DNA from: Acidobacteriota bacterium | GTDB taxonomy: Bacteria; Acidobacteriota; Vicinamibacteria; Vicinamibacterales; UBA8438 | Direction of reading: 5' to 3' | NCBI GenBank assembly: GCA_021296475.1 | Contig: JAGWAJ010000005.1 | Coordinates: 58,581-92,222 of the forward strand | Length of the DNA: 33,642 nucleotides | Shown: positions 19,001 to 25,833 of the stretch, in pieces | Layout: each line of letters starts with the position of its first letter | Position numbering within the stretch: position 1 is the first letter of the stretch | Made by a program: the position numbers and the translations under genes | The notes under the pieces: model-generated | The model's database searches: none | Told to the model about the DNA's origin: nothing | What the model saw: the letters and a program-made list of their open reading frames with translations, nothing else

Positions 19001-20676
19001 TCGAGCGGCGGGTTCGTGACCTGCGCGAAGAGCTGCTTGAAGTAGTCGTAGAGCAGCCGGGAGCGGTCCGACAGCACCGCGAGCGAGGTATCCGTGCCCA
19101 TCGATCCGATGGGCTCCGCCCCCTGTTGGGCCATCGGGGCGACGAGGATGCGCAAGTCTTCCTCGGTGTAGCCGAACGCCCGCTGGCGGCGGAGCACGGT
19201 CTCGCGCGGGGGCGGGGTGTCGGCGGGGGCGTCGGGAAGAGCGTCGATGTGCACGAGCTCGCGGGCCAGCCACTCGGCGTAGGGTTGCTCGGCCGCAAGT
19301 TGCTGCTTGATCTCCTCGTCGTCGATGATGCGCCCCTGCGCGGTATCGACGAGAAAGATGCGCCCGGGGTGCAGGCGGTCCTTGATCCGGACGTTCTCCG
19401 GCGGGACGTCGAGCACGCCGACCTCCGACGCCATGATCACCATGTCGTCCTTGGTGACGTAGTAGCGCGAGGGCCGCAACCCGTTGCGGTCGAGCACCGC
19501 GCCGATGACCGTGCCGTCGGTGAACGCGATCGAGGCCGGCCCGTCCCACGGCTCCATCAGCGAGGCGTGGTACTCGTAGAACGCGCGCCGGTCGGCGGCC
19601 ATCGACTCGTGGTTCGACCACGGCTCCGGGATCATCATCAGAACCGCGTGCGCAATCGGGCGGCCGGTGAGGACGAGGAACTCGAGCACGTTGTCGAACG
19701 TGGCGGTGTCGCTCTGCCCCTCGCGGATGAGCGGAAAGAGCTTCTCGAGGTCGTCGCCGAACAGATCCGACCGGCACAGCGCCTCGCGGGCGCGCATCCA
19801 GTTGATGTTGCCGCGCAGCGTGTTGATCTCCCCGTTGTGGGCGATGTAGCGGTAGGGGTGCGCCAGCGGCCAGGAAGGGAACGTGTTCGTGCTGAAGCGG
19901 GAATGGACCAGCGCGAGCGCCGACTCGAAGTCGGGGTCCGTCAGGTCCGCGAACATCGCCTCCATCTGATCGGCGATGAGCATTCCCTTGTACACGATGG
20001 TGTTGGACGACAGGCTCGCGACGTAGAAGAGCTCGCGCTCAGCCAGATCGAGCGCATCCGCGGCCAGGCTGACCCGCTGCCGGATGACGTAGAGCTTGCG
20101 CTCGAAGCGGGCGCGCGCTCCGCCGGGGCCGGGGTCCGCCGCGTTCTCCGCCGCCGTCCCCGCGCGGCCGATGAAGATCTGCCGGATGACCGGCTCGCCG
20201 CGGCGTGCGGTCGGCCCGAGCGCGGAGCTGTCCGTCGGCACGTCGCGCCAGCCGAGCAGGCGCTGCCCTTCCTCGGCGACGACGCGGGCGAAGAGGTCCT
20301 CGATGCGGCGCCGCTCCGCCGCGTCCCGCGGCAGGAACACCATGCCGACGCCGTACTCGCCGGCGCCGGGCAGCTCGATGCCGACGGCGGGCGCCGTCTT
20401 CGCGAGGAACTTGTGCGGCACCTGCAGGAGCATGCCGGCGCCGTCTCCGGTGTTCACCTCGCAGCCGCACGCCCCCCGGTGCAGCAGGTTCAGTCCCACC
20501 TCGAACGCCTGCCGCACCAGCTTGTGCGACCGCTCGCCCTTGATGTTGACCACGAACCCCACGCCGCATGAGTCGTGCTCGAACCGCGGGTCGTAGAGGC
20601 CCTGCGCCGGCGGCAGTCCGCCGCGGGCGGCGGCCCGCGGGGCGCCTCGGTCCGTTCTCGTCGATGGCATGGTCAT
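16048..20676 (-). CDS. gltB: Glutamate synthase large subunit GltB
   Basis: A 1542-residue ferredoxin/NADPH-type glutamate synthase large chain of normal length. A propeptide of about 36 residues precedes the amidotransferase nucleophile C37 (EHDSCGVGF), which becomes the N-terminus after processing. The class II glutaminase domain contains [14 protein letters not shown]. The FMN-binding synthase domain includes [17 protein letters not shown], then [18 protein letters not shown]. The 3Fe-4S motif is [21 protein letters not shown]-like. The C-terminal beta-helix contains [24 protein letters not shown] codons at 20676 and 20670 are alternative starts. A LysR gene ends 22 bp upstream on the same strand, and gltD follows. 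Confidence 0.97.
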   Translation of the reverse strand: MTMPSTRTDRGAPRAAARGGLPPAQGLYDPRFEHDSCGVGFVVNIKGERSHKLVRQAFEVGLNLLHRGACGCEVNTGDGAGMLLQVPHKFLAKTAPAVGIELPGAGEYGVGMVFLPRDAAERRRIEDLFARVVAEEGQRLLGWRDVPTDSSALGPTARRGEPVIRQIFIGRAGTAAENAADPGPGGARARFERKLYVIRQRVSLAADALDLAERELFYVASLSSNTIVYKGMLIADQMEAMFADLTDPDFESALALVHSRFSTNTFPSWPLAHPYRYIAHNGEINTLRGNINWMRAREALCRSDLFGDDLEKLFPLIREGQSDTATFDNVLEFLVLTGRPIAHAVLMMIPEPWSNHESMAADRRAFYEYHASLMEPWDGPASIAFTDGTVIGAVLDRNGLRPSRYYVTKDDMVIMASEVGVLDVPPENVRIKDRLHPGRIFLVDTAQGRIIDDEEIKQQLAAEQPYAEWLARELVHIDALPDAPADTPPPRETVLRRQRAFGYTEEDLRILVAPMAQQGAEPIGSMGTDTSLAVLSDRSRLLYDYFKQLFAQVTNPPLDAIREELVTDMGSTLGAERNLLAPEAASCHHVKIDYPVLANAELAKLRHLSDPAFRSTTLPMLFDPGAGATGLAEAMDALRAQASAAIEAGTTFLVLSDRGVDAEHAPIPALLATAGVHHHLVREGTRTRVALLVETGEARECHHMALLLGYGAAAINPYLAFETLDVLLASGEIRGVDHDEAARRYIRACTKGVLKVMSKMGISTLQSYRGAQIFEAVGLDKDFVDRYFTWTASRVGGIGIETVADETVRRHAAAFPTRGRDDGELDSGGEYQWRRDGEYHLFNPQTVFKLQHASRSGQREIYREYADLVNGQNRQRATLRGLIALKPADRPVPLDEVEAPEAIFKRFATGAMSYGSISAEAHETLAIAMNRLGGKSNTGEGGEDPARYTPDANGDLRRSSVKQVASGRFGVTSEYLVNADDIQIKMAQGAKPGEGGQLPGFKVYPWIAKVRYSTPGVGLISPPPHHDIYSIEDLAQLIHDLKNANREARIHVKLVAEVGVGTVAAGVAKAHSDVVLISGHDGGTGASPLTSIKHAGVPWELGLAETQQVLVLNELRDRIVVQVDGQMKTGRDVVVAALLGAEEYGFSTAPLVVSGCIMMRVCHLDTCPVGIATQNPALRKHFTGRPEFVENYFRFVAEEIRELMSELGFRTMDEMIGRADRLDVVAAVEHWKARGLDLSSILHYPEVAPHVGRHCVRTQDHGLDRALDTELIARCEPAVERREPVALDLPIRNVNRTVGTMLGAEITRRWGAEGLPDDTVRIRFSGSAGQSFGAFVPRGVSMTIEGDANDYFGKGLSGGRLVIHPPARSTFAAEKNIIIGNVALYGATAGEAFVRGVAGERFCVRNSGAHAVVEAVGDHGCEYMTGGRVVILGPTGRNFAAGMSGGIAYVLDAAADFPRRCNPGMVDLETLDDDDEALVRRMLARHADLTGSTVAARMLDTWPATRAQFVKVMPRDYKRVLAAEARARAESREPEFAELIGA

Positions 20677-20698
20677 GGGATTTCGGCTCGCGCCGTCG

Positions 20699-21622
20699 TC
20701 AGCCGGCTCGGGACGCGGCGACGGCGGCGCCCGGCTGGCGGAGCAGCTCGATGAAGCCGGTCACCGCCGGATTGAGCCGCCTCCGGCGGCGGTGAATGAT
20801 GCTCAGGGGACGGACGAACGGCGCTGTGCCGTCCGCGTTCCACAAGCCGACCTTCACTAGCGTCCCGCGCTGGACCTCGCGCCGCAGGGTCGGCTCGGGC
20901 AGGAGCGCCACCCCCGCGCCGTCCTCGATTGCCTGCTTGATGTTCTCGATGTTGTCGAACTCGGCTACCACGCGCACCTCGGCGTCGTGGCGGCGCAGGA
21001 AGCGATCGATCTCGCGGCGCACCTTCAGCCCGCGGTCGAACGTCACGAAGGCCGCTCTGTCGAGCGCCCGCGGCTCCATCGGCGCCGAGACGCGTGCGAG
21101 CCGATGGCCGGGCGGACAGGCGACCACCATCGCCTGGCTCTGCCACGGGATCGCGGTGAGCTCGCGCCCCGGGTTGGCGAACGAGATGAGGCCGAGGTCC
21201 GACTGGTCATTGAGAACGCGGGAGTAGATCTGGTCGGGATGCATGTACTCGAGATCGACCCCGGCGCCCGGCACCGAGGCCTGGAATCGATCGACGTACT
21301 GGCTCAGATCGTGCAGACGCACCGAGTAGATCGATGCCAGGCGGACCGTATAGCCCGAGGGTTGCTGCCGGCGCTGCACGGCCTCCTCGAGCTCGTGGTA
21401 GCGCTCGACTATCTCCTGGCAGCCCTTGAAGAAGAGCCGTCCCTCGGGCGTGAGCCGCCACGGCCGCTTCGAGCGGTCGATGAGCTGCGCCCCGAGCCGC
21501 TTCTCGATCTGGCGCACTGCCTGGCTCGCCGCGGACTGACTCACGGAGCTCGCGACGGCCCCGCGCGAGAAGCTCTGATGACGCACCACGTCACAGAAGA
21601 TGTTCAGGGACTCCAGGTGCAT
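20699..21622 (-). CDS. LysR family transcriptional regulator
   Basis: A 307-residue LTTR. The N-terminal winged helix-turn-helix has the standard layout: [20 protein letters not shown], then [25 protein letters not shown]. The effector-binding domain spans about 90-300 and contains [11 protein letters not shown] and [18 protein letters not shown]. It resembles the group containing CysL/GltC-like regulators, but the effector cannot be read from sequence. Its position directly upstream of and co-directional with gltB (22 bp) suggests it is in one transcript with gltBD. B. subtilis GltC, by contrast, is divergent from gltAB. AAGGTGG lies just before the ATG. A perfect palindrome at 21671-21685, between this gene and the SYLF gene, is a possible operator. 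Confidence 0.9.
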   Translation of the reverse strand: MHLESLNIFCDVVRHQSFSRGAVASSVSQSAASQAVRQIEKRLGAQLIDRSKRPWRLTPEGRLFFKGCQEIVERYHELEEAVQRRQQPSGYTVRLASIYSVRLHDLSQYVDRFQASVPGAGVDLEYMHPDQIYSRVLNDQSDLGLISFANPGRELTAIPWQSQAMVVACPPGHRLARVSAPMEPRALDRAAFVTFDRGLKVRREIDRFLRRHDAEVRVVAEFDNIENIKQAIEDGAGVALLPEPTLRREVQRGTLVKVGLWNADGTAPFVRPLSIIHRRRRRLNPAVTGFIELLRQPGAAVAASRAG

Positions 21623-21670
21623 GAGTCGCCACCTTACCTACAACCGTGGCTAATGGCAAGCACCTGTAGT

Positions 21671-21685
21671 ATCAGCGATGCTGAT
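21671..21685. promoter_or_regulatory. 15-bp palindrome ATCAGC-GAT-GCTGAT, putative operator
   Basis: A perfect 6-bp inverted repeat with a 3-bp centre lies in the divergent gap between the LysR gene (start 21622) and the SYLF gene (start 21759), about 49 bp from the LysR start. It could be a LysR or other regulator site controlling either gene. Confidence 0.4.
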
Positions 21686-21758
21686 TCCTTGCGGACGTGG
21701 GGACCGGAGCCGTCAGCGGCGACTGCCGGGCGCGGATTCCGCGCCGCGGTGGGCTACC

Positions 21759-22535
21759 ATGAAGGGCATGGCTACTACACACGGCACAAGCGCGCCTGTT
21801 CACGAACGGTGCTCCGCTCGAAGTCGCCTCCGGCACGTCCGCGCCGCGGCGGCGCTGCTCGGCCTTGTCCTCGCGGGGGCGCCGGCGTCCGCCCAAGGGG
21901 ACGAGGAGGCGGCGCGGCTCGACGAGGGAATCGTCGTCCTCGAGGAGATCATGGAGGCGCCCGACGCGGCGATACCCCGCGCCATCCTCGAGCGGGCCGT
22001 CGCGATTGCGGTTTTCCCGTCCACGGTCAAGGCTGGCTTCTTCCTCGGGGGGCAGCGCGGTCGCGGCTTCATCGCGGGGAGGGATCCGGACACCGGAAGC
22101 TGGTCCGCCCCGGCGTTCCTCACCCTGACCGGAGGCAGCGTCGGCCTGCAGGTCGGAGCGCAGTCGGCGGACGTCGTGCTTCTGATACAGAACGCCCGGG
22201 GGCTGCGGCGGCTGCTCGACAACCAGTTCAAGCTCGGTGGCGACGTCTCGGCGGTCGTGGGACCGGTCGGCCGCAGCCTCGAGGCGTCGACGGACCTCCA
22301 GTTGACGGCGGAGATCCTCAGCTATTCGCGCACGCGGGGGGTGTTCGCGGGTGCAGCACTCGGCGGAGCGACCCTGCGGGCCGACCGCGACGCGAACGAG
22401 CGCTTCTACGGCGAGCGGCTCGACTCGTTCGACATCGTGCTCGACGGCGAGACCGGCGACCGCCTCCCGGACGCGGCGGTCCGGCTTCGGGAGGCCCTGG
22501 CGCTCACCGCGGAGGAGGACGACGGTTCGGAGTGA
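21759..22535 (+). CDS. Secreted SYLF-domain (YSC84-like) lipid-binding protein
   Basis: A 258-residue protein. Residues 1-44 look like a signal peptide (basic RSRLRHVR, hydrophobic AAAALLGLVLAG, cleavage ASA-QGD). The remainder is a SYLF/YSC84 domain: IPRAILERAVAIAVFPSTVKAGFFLGGQ-like start, GQRGRGFIAGR, FLTLTGGSVGLQVGAQSADVVLLI, and GAALGGATLRADRDANERFYG. SYLF domains bind phosphoinositides in eukaryotes; the role of the exported bacterial ones is unknown. ATG codons at 21759 and 21768 are both possible; GAAGGG sits between them. The longer open frame upstream has no support. The gene ends 18 bp before the -35 box of the cys operon promoter. Confidence 0.85.
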   Translation: MKGMATTHGTSAPVHERCSARSRLRHVRAAAALLGLVLAGAPASAQGDEEAARLDEGIVVLEEIMEAPDAAIPRAILERAVAIAVFPSTVKAGFFLGGQRGRGFIAGRDPDTGSWSAPAFLTLTGGSVGLQVGAQSADVVLLIQNARGLRRLLDNQFKLGGDVSAVVGPVGRSLEASTDLQLTAEILSYSRTRGVFAGAALGGATLRADRDANERFYGERLDSFDIVLDGETGDRLPDAAVRLREALALTAEEDDGSE

Positions 22536-22552
22536 CCGGGTCTCGGCGGCAC

Positions 22553-22581
22553 TTGACGACGGTGGCGCGGACTGACATGAT
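22553..22581 (+). promoter_or_regulatory. Sigma-70 promoter of the cys operon leader
   Basis: -35 TTGACG (22553-22558), spacer of exactly 17 bp, -10 CATGAT (22576-22581). The start site is expected close to 22588, which is the GTG that opens the leader ORF, so the leader may be translated from a leaderless or nearly leaderless mRNA. Confidence 0.6.
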
Positions 22582-22587
22582 GTGCGC

Positions 22588-22680
22588 GTGACGTTGCGAA
22601 TGACCGGCTGCTGTTGTAGCGAGCCCGCTGAGGGCCCCCGCGCCGACGGTCGTGCTGCGTCACGTGTGCTGCGTCACTAG
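22588..22680 (+). CDS. Poly-cysteine leader peptide of the cys operon attenuator
   Basis: A 30-codon ORF opening GTG ACG TTG CGA ATG ACC GGC, followed by three consecutive cysteine codons TGC TGT TGT (22609-22617), and ending TAG at 22678-22680. The peptide begins MTLRMTGCCCSEPAEG. Starts at GTG 22588 or ATG 22600 are both possible; neither has a Shine-Dalgarno, but the predicted transcript start coincides with the GTG. Three Cys codons in a 30-codon ORF, followed by a strong intrinsic terminator (22710-22746), and then by sulfate-assimilation genes, is the layout of amino-acid attenuation. Low Cys-tRNA would stall the ribosome on these codons and disrupt terminator formation. Poly-Cys leaders upstream of cysteine genes are known in mycobacteria; the assignment here rests on sequence and context. 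Confidence 0.7.
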   Translation: MTLRMTGCCCSEPAEGPRADGRAASRVLRH

Positions 22681-22709
22681 AAGAAGCGAACACTCGACGC
22701 GAAGGACCC

Positions 22710-22746
22710 AAGGCCCGGGGGGCGACGCCCCTCGGGCCTTTTTTTT
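22710..22746 (+). terminator. Strong intrinsic terminator (attenuator) before the cys operon
   Basis: AAGGCCCGGGGGGC (22710-22723) pairs with GCCCCTCGGGCCTT (22727-22740), a 14-bp stem with one G-U pair and a GAC loop. It is followed by an uninterrupted T run through 22746. It lies 30 nt after the leader stop codon and 17 nt before the GTG of the TSUP permease gene. The leader segment GCCCCC (22634-22639) can pair with GGGGGC (22718-22723) in the 5' arm, a possible antiterminator. GCCC (22623-22626) with GGGC (22632-22635) can sequester that segment. The terminator is clear; the alternative folds are inference. Confidence 0.85.
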
Positions 22747-22763
22747 GCAGCAGCATCCGAGAC

Positions 22764-23570
22764 GTGACCGGACTCGACCTCGCCCCGATCGCCATCGGCT
22801 TCATCGTGGGCGCCCTCGTCGGCGCAACGTCAACCGGAGGTGGGGCCCTGCTGACGCCGGCGCTCGTGCTCGTGGCGCGGGTGCCGCCCTCGATAGCGAT
22901 CGGCTCGGACGTGCTGATCGCGGCCGGCATGAAGCTGGTCGGGGGCGGCTTCTACGCGCTGCGGCGCGAGGTGCACTGGCAGACCGCGGCGCGGCTGGCG
23001 GCAGGATCGCTCCCGGGCGCCGCCGTCGGGATCGCGATTCTCAACCGGCTCCCCGGCCACCGGCTCGAGGCGTGGCTGGCGCACGCCCTGGGCTTCGTGC
23101 TGATCCTGGCCGCGGCCGCGCTCTTGCTGCGCGTGCTCCTCGCGGAGCGGTTGCGGCCGCGCCGCATGCCCTCCGCAGCGGCGACGGTCGGCCTCGGCTT
23201 CGTCACCGGCGTGCTGGTCAGCATGACCAGCGTCGGCAGCGGCTCGCTGCTCCTCTGCGTGCTCGCGCTCGGCTACCCGCTCGCCGCACGCACCAGCGTC
23301 GGCACGGACCTGATCCACGCGCTCGTCCTGTCGTCGGCCGCGACCGTCGGCCACGCGGCCGCCGGCCGTGTCGATGTCGCCCTGGCCGGGGCGGTGCTGG
23401 TGGGCGGGATTCCCGGCGTCCTGGCCGGAGCGCGGCTGGCGACCGCGGTTCCCGAACGTCCGCTTCGCGCCAGCCTCGCGGTCGTCCTGTTCGTGCTCGG
23501 CGTGCAACTGGCGGTCTTCGGTGTCGCCCAGCAGGCGCCGGCGTCGACGTACGGAGGTGAAGCGTCGTGA
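22764..23570 (+). CDS. TSUP/TauE-SafE family permease (probable sulfur compound transporter)
   Basis: A 268-residue polytopic membrane protein. It has the two-halved TSUP pattern: GFIVGALVGATSTGGGALLTPALV near the N-terminus is mirrored by GFVTGVLVSMTSVGSGSLLLCVLAL in the second half. About eight hydrophobic helices and a basic loop RLRPRRMP separate the halves. TSUP proteins export or import sulfite, sulfonates or other organosulfur and carbon anions. Here, the first gene of an APS-to-sulfide operon, a sulfate or sulfite transport role is likely but the direction is uncertain. It starts at GTG 22764, 17 nt past the attenuator T run. Its TGA stop overlaps the GTG start of cysH (GTGA), so the two are coupled. 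Confidence 0.88.
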   Translation: MTGLDLAPIAIGFIVGALVGATSTGGGALLTPALVLVARVPPSIAIGSDVLIAAGMKLVGGGFYALRREVHWQTAARLAAGSLPGAAVGIAILNRLPGHRLEAWLAHALGFVLILAAAALLLRVLLAERLRPRRMPSAAATVGLGFVTGVLVSMTSVGSGSLLLCVLALGYPLAARTSVGTDLIHALVLSSAATVGHAAAGRVDVALAGAVLVGGIPGVLAGARLATAVPERPLRASLAVVLFVLGVQLAVFGVAQQAPASTYGGEAS

Positions 23571-24337
23571 GCAACGTCGCAGTACTGAGCCCGTGCGCGG
23601 AGCGCACGGCTCCGCTTGAGATGTGCGCGGACGTCCTGGAGGGAGTTCCTCCGGAAGTCGTCCTGCGCTGGGCCGTGGAACGCTATGCCGACCGGCTGAC
23701 GTTCGCCACGGGGTTCGGCGCCGAGGGTTGCGTCCTGATCGACCTGATCGGGCGTCACCGGCTGCCGATCGATCTGTTCACGCTCGACACCGGCGTCCTG
23801 TTCCCGGAGACCCGCGAGCTGTGGAGCCGCCTGGAGGCGCGCTACGGCCTGACGATCCGCGGCGTCAGCCCCGAGCGCACGGCGGGGGAAGCGCCGGACG
23901 CCACCCTCGATCCGGAGCATCGGCTGTGGGAGCAGGACCCGGACGGCTGCTGCGCCCGCCGCAAGGTGTTTCCGCTCGCCGCCGAGTTGCGCACGGTGGA
24001 TGCCTGGATCACCGCCATCCGCCGTGACCAGACGCCGCAGCGGGCGAACGCGCCGGTGGTCGGGTGGGACGCCAAGTTCGGGATCGCCAAGGTCAACCCG
24101 CTCGTCGCCTGGACCAGCCGGGACGTCTGGCAATATCTGCTGGCGAACGACGTGCCGTACAATCCGCTCCACGATCGCGGCTACCCCAGCGTGGGCTGCT
24201 GGCCGTGCACCAGTCCGGTGAGTCCGGACGAGGATCCTCGCGCCGGCCGGTGGCGCGGCACTGCAAAGAGCGAGTGCGGGCTCCACGGACCGGCCATCCC
24301 GGCTGCGGGAGGCGCCCGCGACGTAAGCGCGCCCTGA
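23567..24337 (+). CDS. cysH: Assimilatory APS reductase (CysH family, 4Fe-4S type)
   Basis: A 256-residue thiol-dependent reductase that turns adenylyl sulfate into sulfite and AMP. The iron-sulfur ligands CC at C128-C129 (DGCCARRK) and CxxC at C211/C214 (GCWPC) are present; these mark the APS-specific branch and are absent from PAPS-specific CysH. The catalytic cysteine is C237 in KSECGLH. The PP-loop-like region FATGFGAEGCVLIDL is at 46-60, and the FTLDTGVLFPETREL segment follows. GGAGGTG lies 8-14 nt before the GTG start, within the end of the permease gene. APS specificity means no APS kinase is needed. Enzymes for making APS (ATP sulfurylase) are not in the window. Confidence 0.93.
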   Translation: MSNVAVLSPCAERTAPLEMCADVLEGVPPEVVLRWAVERYADRLTFATGFGAEGCVLIDLIGRHRLPIDLFTLDTGVLFPETRELWSRLEARYGLTIRGVSPERTAGEAPDATLDPEHRLWEQDPDGCCARRKVFPLAAELRTVDAWITAIRRDQTPQRANAPVVGWDAKFGIAKVNPLVAWTSRDVWQYLLANDVPYNPLHDRGYPSVGCWPCTSPVSPDEDPRAGRWRGTAKSECGLHGPAIPAAGGARDVSAP

Positions 24338-24346
24338 CGGGCGCGC
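24327..24346 (+). repeat. Hairpin with the cysH stop codon in its loop
   Basis: GCGCGCCC (24327-24334), loop TGAC, GGGCGCGC (24339-24346): a perfect 8-bp stem whose loop is the cysH stop codon. A similar CGCCC-TGAC-GGGGCG sequence follows cobA at 25728-25742. It may tune expression between the genes or stabilise mRNA segments. Confidence 0.6.
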
Positions 24347-24363
24347 AGGCGCCCAGGAGTCGG

Positions 24364-24951
24364 ATGACGCTCTTTCCCGCTTTTCTGAAGCTGGCCGGCC
24401 GGCGCGTCGTCGTCGTGGGCGGCGGCGGTGTCGCGGCCTCCAAGATCCGCGCTCTGCTCGACGCGGGCGCCGACGTGACGGTCGTGGCTCCTGAGATCGC
24501 CCCCGGCATCCGGCAGGCGGATGTGGCCTGCGTCCGGCGTCCGTTCGAGGCGCACGACCTCGACGGCGCGTGGCTGGTCGTGGCGGCCGCGCCGCCGGCG
24601 GTGAACCGGCAGGTCGCCGGGGCGGCCGAAGAGCGCCGTCTCTTCGTGAACGCAGTCGACGATCCGCCGAACGCGAGCCTGTACCTGGGCGGCGTGGTGC
24701 GGCGCTCCGGCCTGACGGTGGCCATCTCCACGGACGGGCGGGCTCCGGCCCTCGCCGGGCTCCTGCGGCAGGCGCTCGACGCGTTGCTGCCCGCCGAGCA
24801 GGTCGAGCGCTGGCTGGCCGAGGCGGACCGCCTGCGGAGCGAGTGGCGCCGCACGGGCGTGCCCCTCCCGGAGCGGCGGCCGCAGTTGCTCGACGCGCTC
24901 GTGCGCCTGCACGACAGCCCGCCGCGGCCGGCCGATGGTTCCCGAGCATGA
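24364..24951 (+). CDS. Precorrin-2 dehydrogenase / sirohydrochlorin ferrochelatase (CysG N-terminal type)
   Basis: A 195-residue protein matching the N-terminal half of CysG (Met8p-like). MTLFPAFLKLAGRRVVVVGG is the start, with the NAD-binding GGGGVAASK loop. FVNAVDDPPNASLYLGG follows, with the conserved N-A-V-D-D motif containing the catalytic Asp, then VAISTDGRAPALAGLLR. It oxidises precorrin-2 and inserts iron to give siroheme, the cofactor of the reductase encoded further downstream. AGGAG is 6 nt before the ATG. The stop overlaps the cobA start (ATGA). Together with the next gene it replaces the fused CysG of enterobacteria. Confidence 0.9.
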   Translation: MTLFPAFLKLAGRRVVVVGGGGVAASKIRALLDAGADVTVVAPEIAPGIRQADVACVRRPFEAHDLDGAWLVVAAAPPAVNRQVAGAAEERRLFVNAVDDPPNASLYLGGVVRRSGLTVAISTDGRAPALAGLLRQALDALLPAEQVERWLAEADRLRSEWRRTGVPLPERRPQLLDALVRLHDSPPRPADGSRA

Positions 24952-25727
24952 CGGCAACGACCGGCGGCGGCTTCGTCTCCCTCGTGGGCGCCGGGCCCGG
25001 CGACCCCGAGCTGCTGACCGTACGGGCCGCCCGCCGCCTCGAAGCGGCGGACCTCGTTCTCTACGACGCCCTGGTACCGCCGGAGGTGGTGGCCGCGGCG
25101 CCGCGCGCCCAGCGCTTCCGCGTCGGGAAGCGCGCCGGGCGGAAGGCCGTGACGCAGGAGACGATCCACCGCCTGCTCATTCGCGGGGCGCGTCAGGGGA
25201 AGCGGGTCGTCCGGCTCAAGTGCGGCGATCCGTTCGTGCTCGGGCGCGGCGGCGAGGAGGCGCTGGCGCTCCGCGCCGCCGGCGTGCCGTTCGAGGTGGT
25301 CCCCGGAGTGACCAGCGTCGTGGCGGCCCCGCAGGCCGCCGGCATCCCGATCACCCACCGCGGTCTCGCCACCGGGTTCGTGGCCGTGTCCGGACACGCG
25401 GACGCGTCGTTTCGCCCCATCGTCGAGTCGCTGGCCCCCAACGGGGTGACCGTCGTGGTGCTGATGGGCCTGCGCGCCCGCGCCCGCGTCGCCGCCACCC
25501 TGCTGGAGGCCGGATGGCGACGGGACACCCCGGCCGCGATCGTGCTGGCGGCGTCGCGGCCCGAGATGCAGCAGTGGATCGGACGGCTGGATGGTCTCGG
25601 CGATGCCCCGCTGGAAAGCGGCGACGCGCCGGGAACGATCGTGATCGGCGACGTCGTGGGTCTGGGTGCACTGGCGCGGGAATCTCGCGCCAGCGAGACA
25701 TCCGCGGCGCAGGCGCTGGGGCGCTAG
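24948..25727 (+). CDS. cobA: Uroporphyrinogen-III C-methyltransferase (SUMT)
   Basis: A 259-residue SAM-dependent methyltransferase that makes precorrin-2 from uroporphyrinogen III. All family blocks are present: LVGAGPGDPELLTVRA near the N-terminus, KCGDPFVLGRGGEE in the middle, then VPGVTSVVAAPQAAGIPITHRG, and the VVLMGL and GDAPGTIVIGDVV segments. The start ATG is part of the ATGA overlap with the preceding gene. It supplies the siroheme pathway for the sulfite reductase. The C-terminal 20 or so residues (ARESRASETSAAQALGR) are variable. Confidence 0.92.
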   Translation: MTATTGGGFVSLVGAGPGDPELLTVRAARRLEAADLVLYDALVPPEVVAAAPRAQRFRVGKRAGRKAVTQETIHRLLIRGARQGKRVVRLKCGDPFVLGRGGEEALALRAAGVPFEVVPGVTSVVAAPQAAGIPITHRGLATGFVAVSGHADASFRPIVESLAPNGVTVVVLMGLRARARVAATLLEAGWRRDTPAAIVLAASRPEMQQWIGRLDGLGDAPLESGDAPGTIVIGDVVGLGALARESRASETSAAQALGR

Positions 25728-25745
25728 CGCCCTGACGGGGCGTTG

Positions 25746-25798
25746 GGAGTCCGCGCTGCCGCCAAGTTCTGCCGCGCACGTCGTGCGGCGCAGACTCC
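25746..25798 (+). repeat. Palindromic intergenic element between cobA and the sulfite reductase gene
   Basis: GGAGTCCGCGC (25746-25756) pairs with GCGCAGACTCC (25788-25798) with one mismatch, around a loop that contains a further small hairpin (GCCGC...GCGGC). The right arm is identical to that of the palindrome at 12867-12877 and to 33569-33579. Confidence 0.6.
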
Positions 25799-25833
25799 TG
25801 GCCGGGGCGGCGAGCGCCCCCCGGAGGTGTGAA

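Noticed and set aside
16003-20571. A 1522-codon plus-strand open frame opposite gltB
   Set aside because: High GC leaves the opposite strand free of stops. The translation is Arg/Val/Asp-rich with no domain, while the minus strand encodes an intact GltB.
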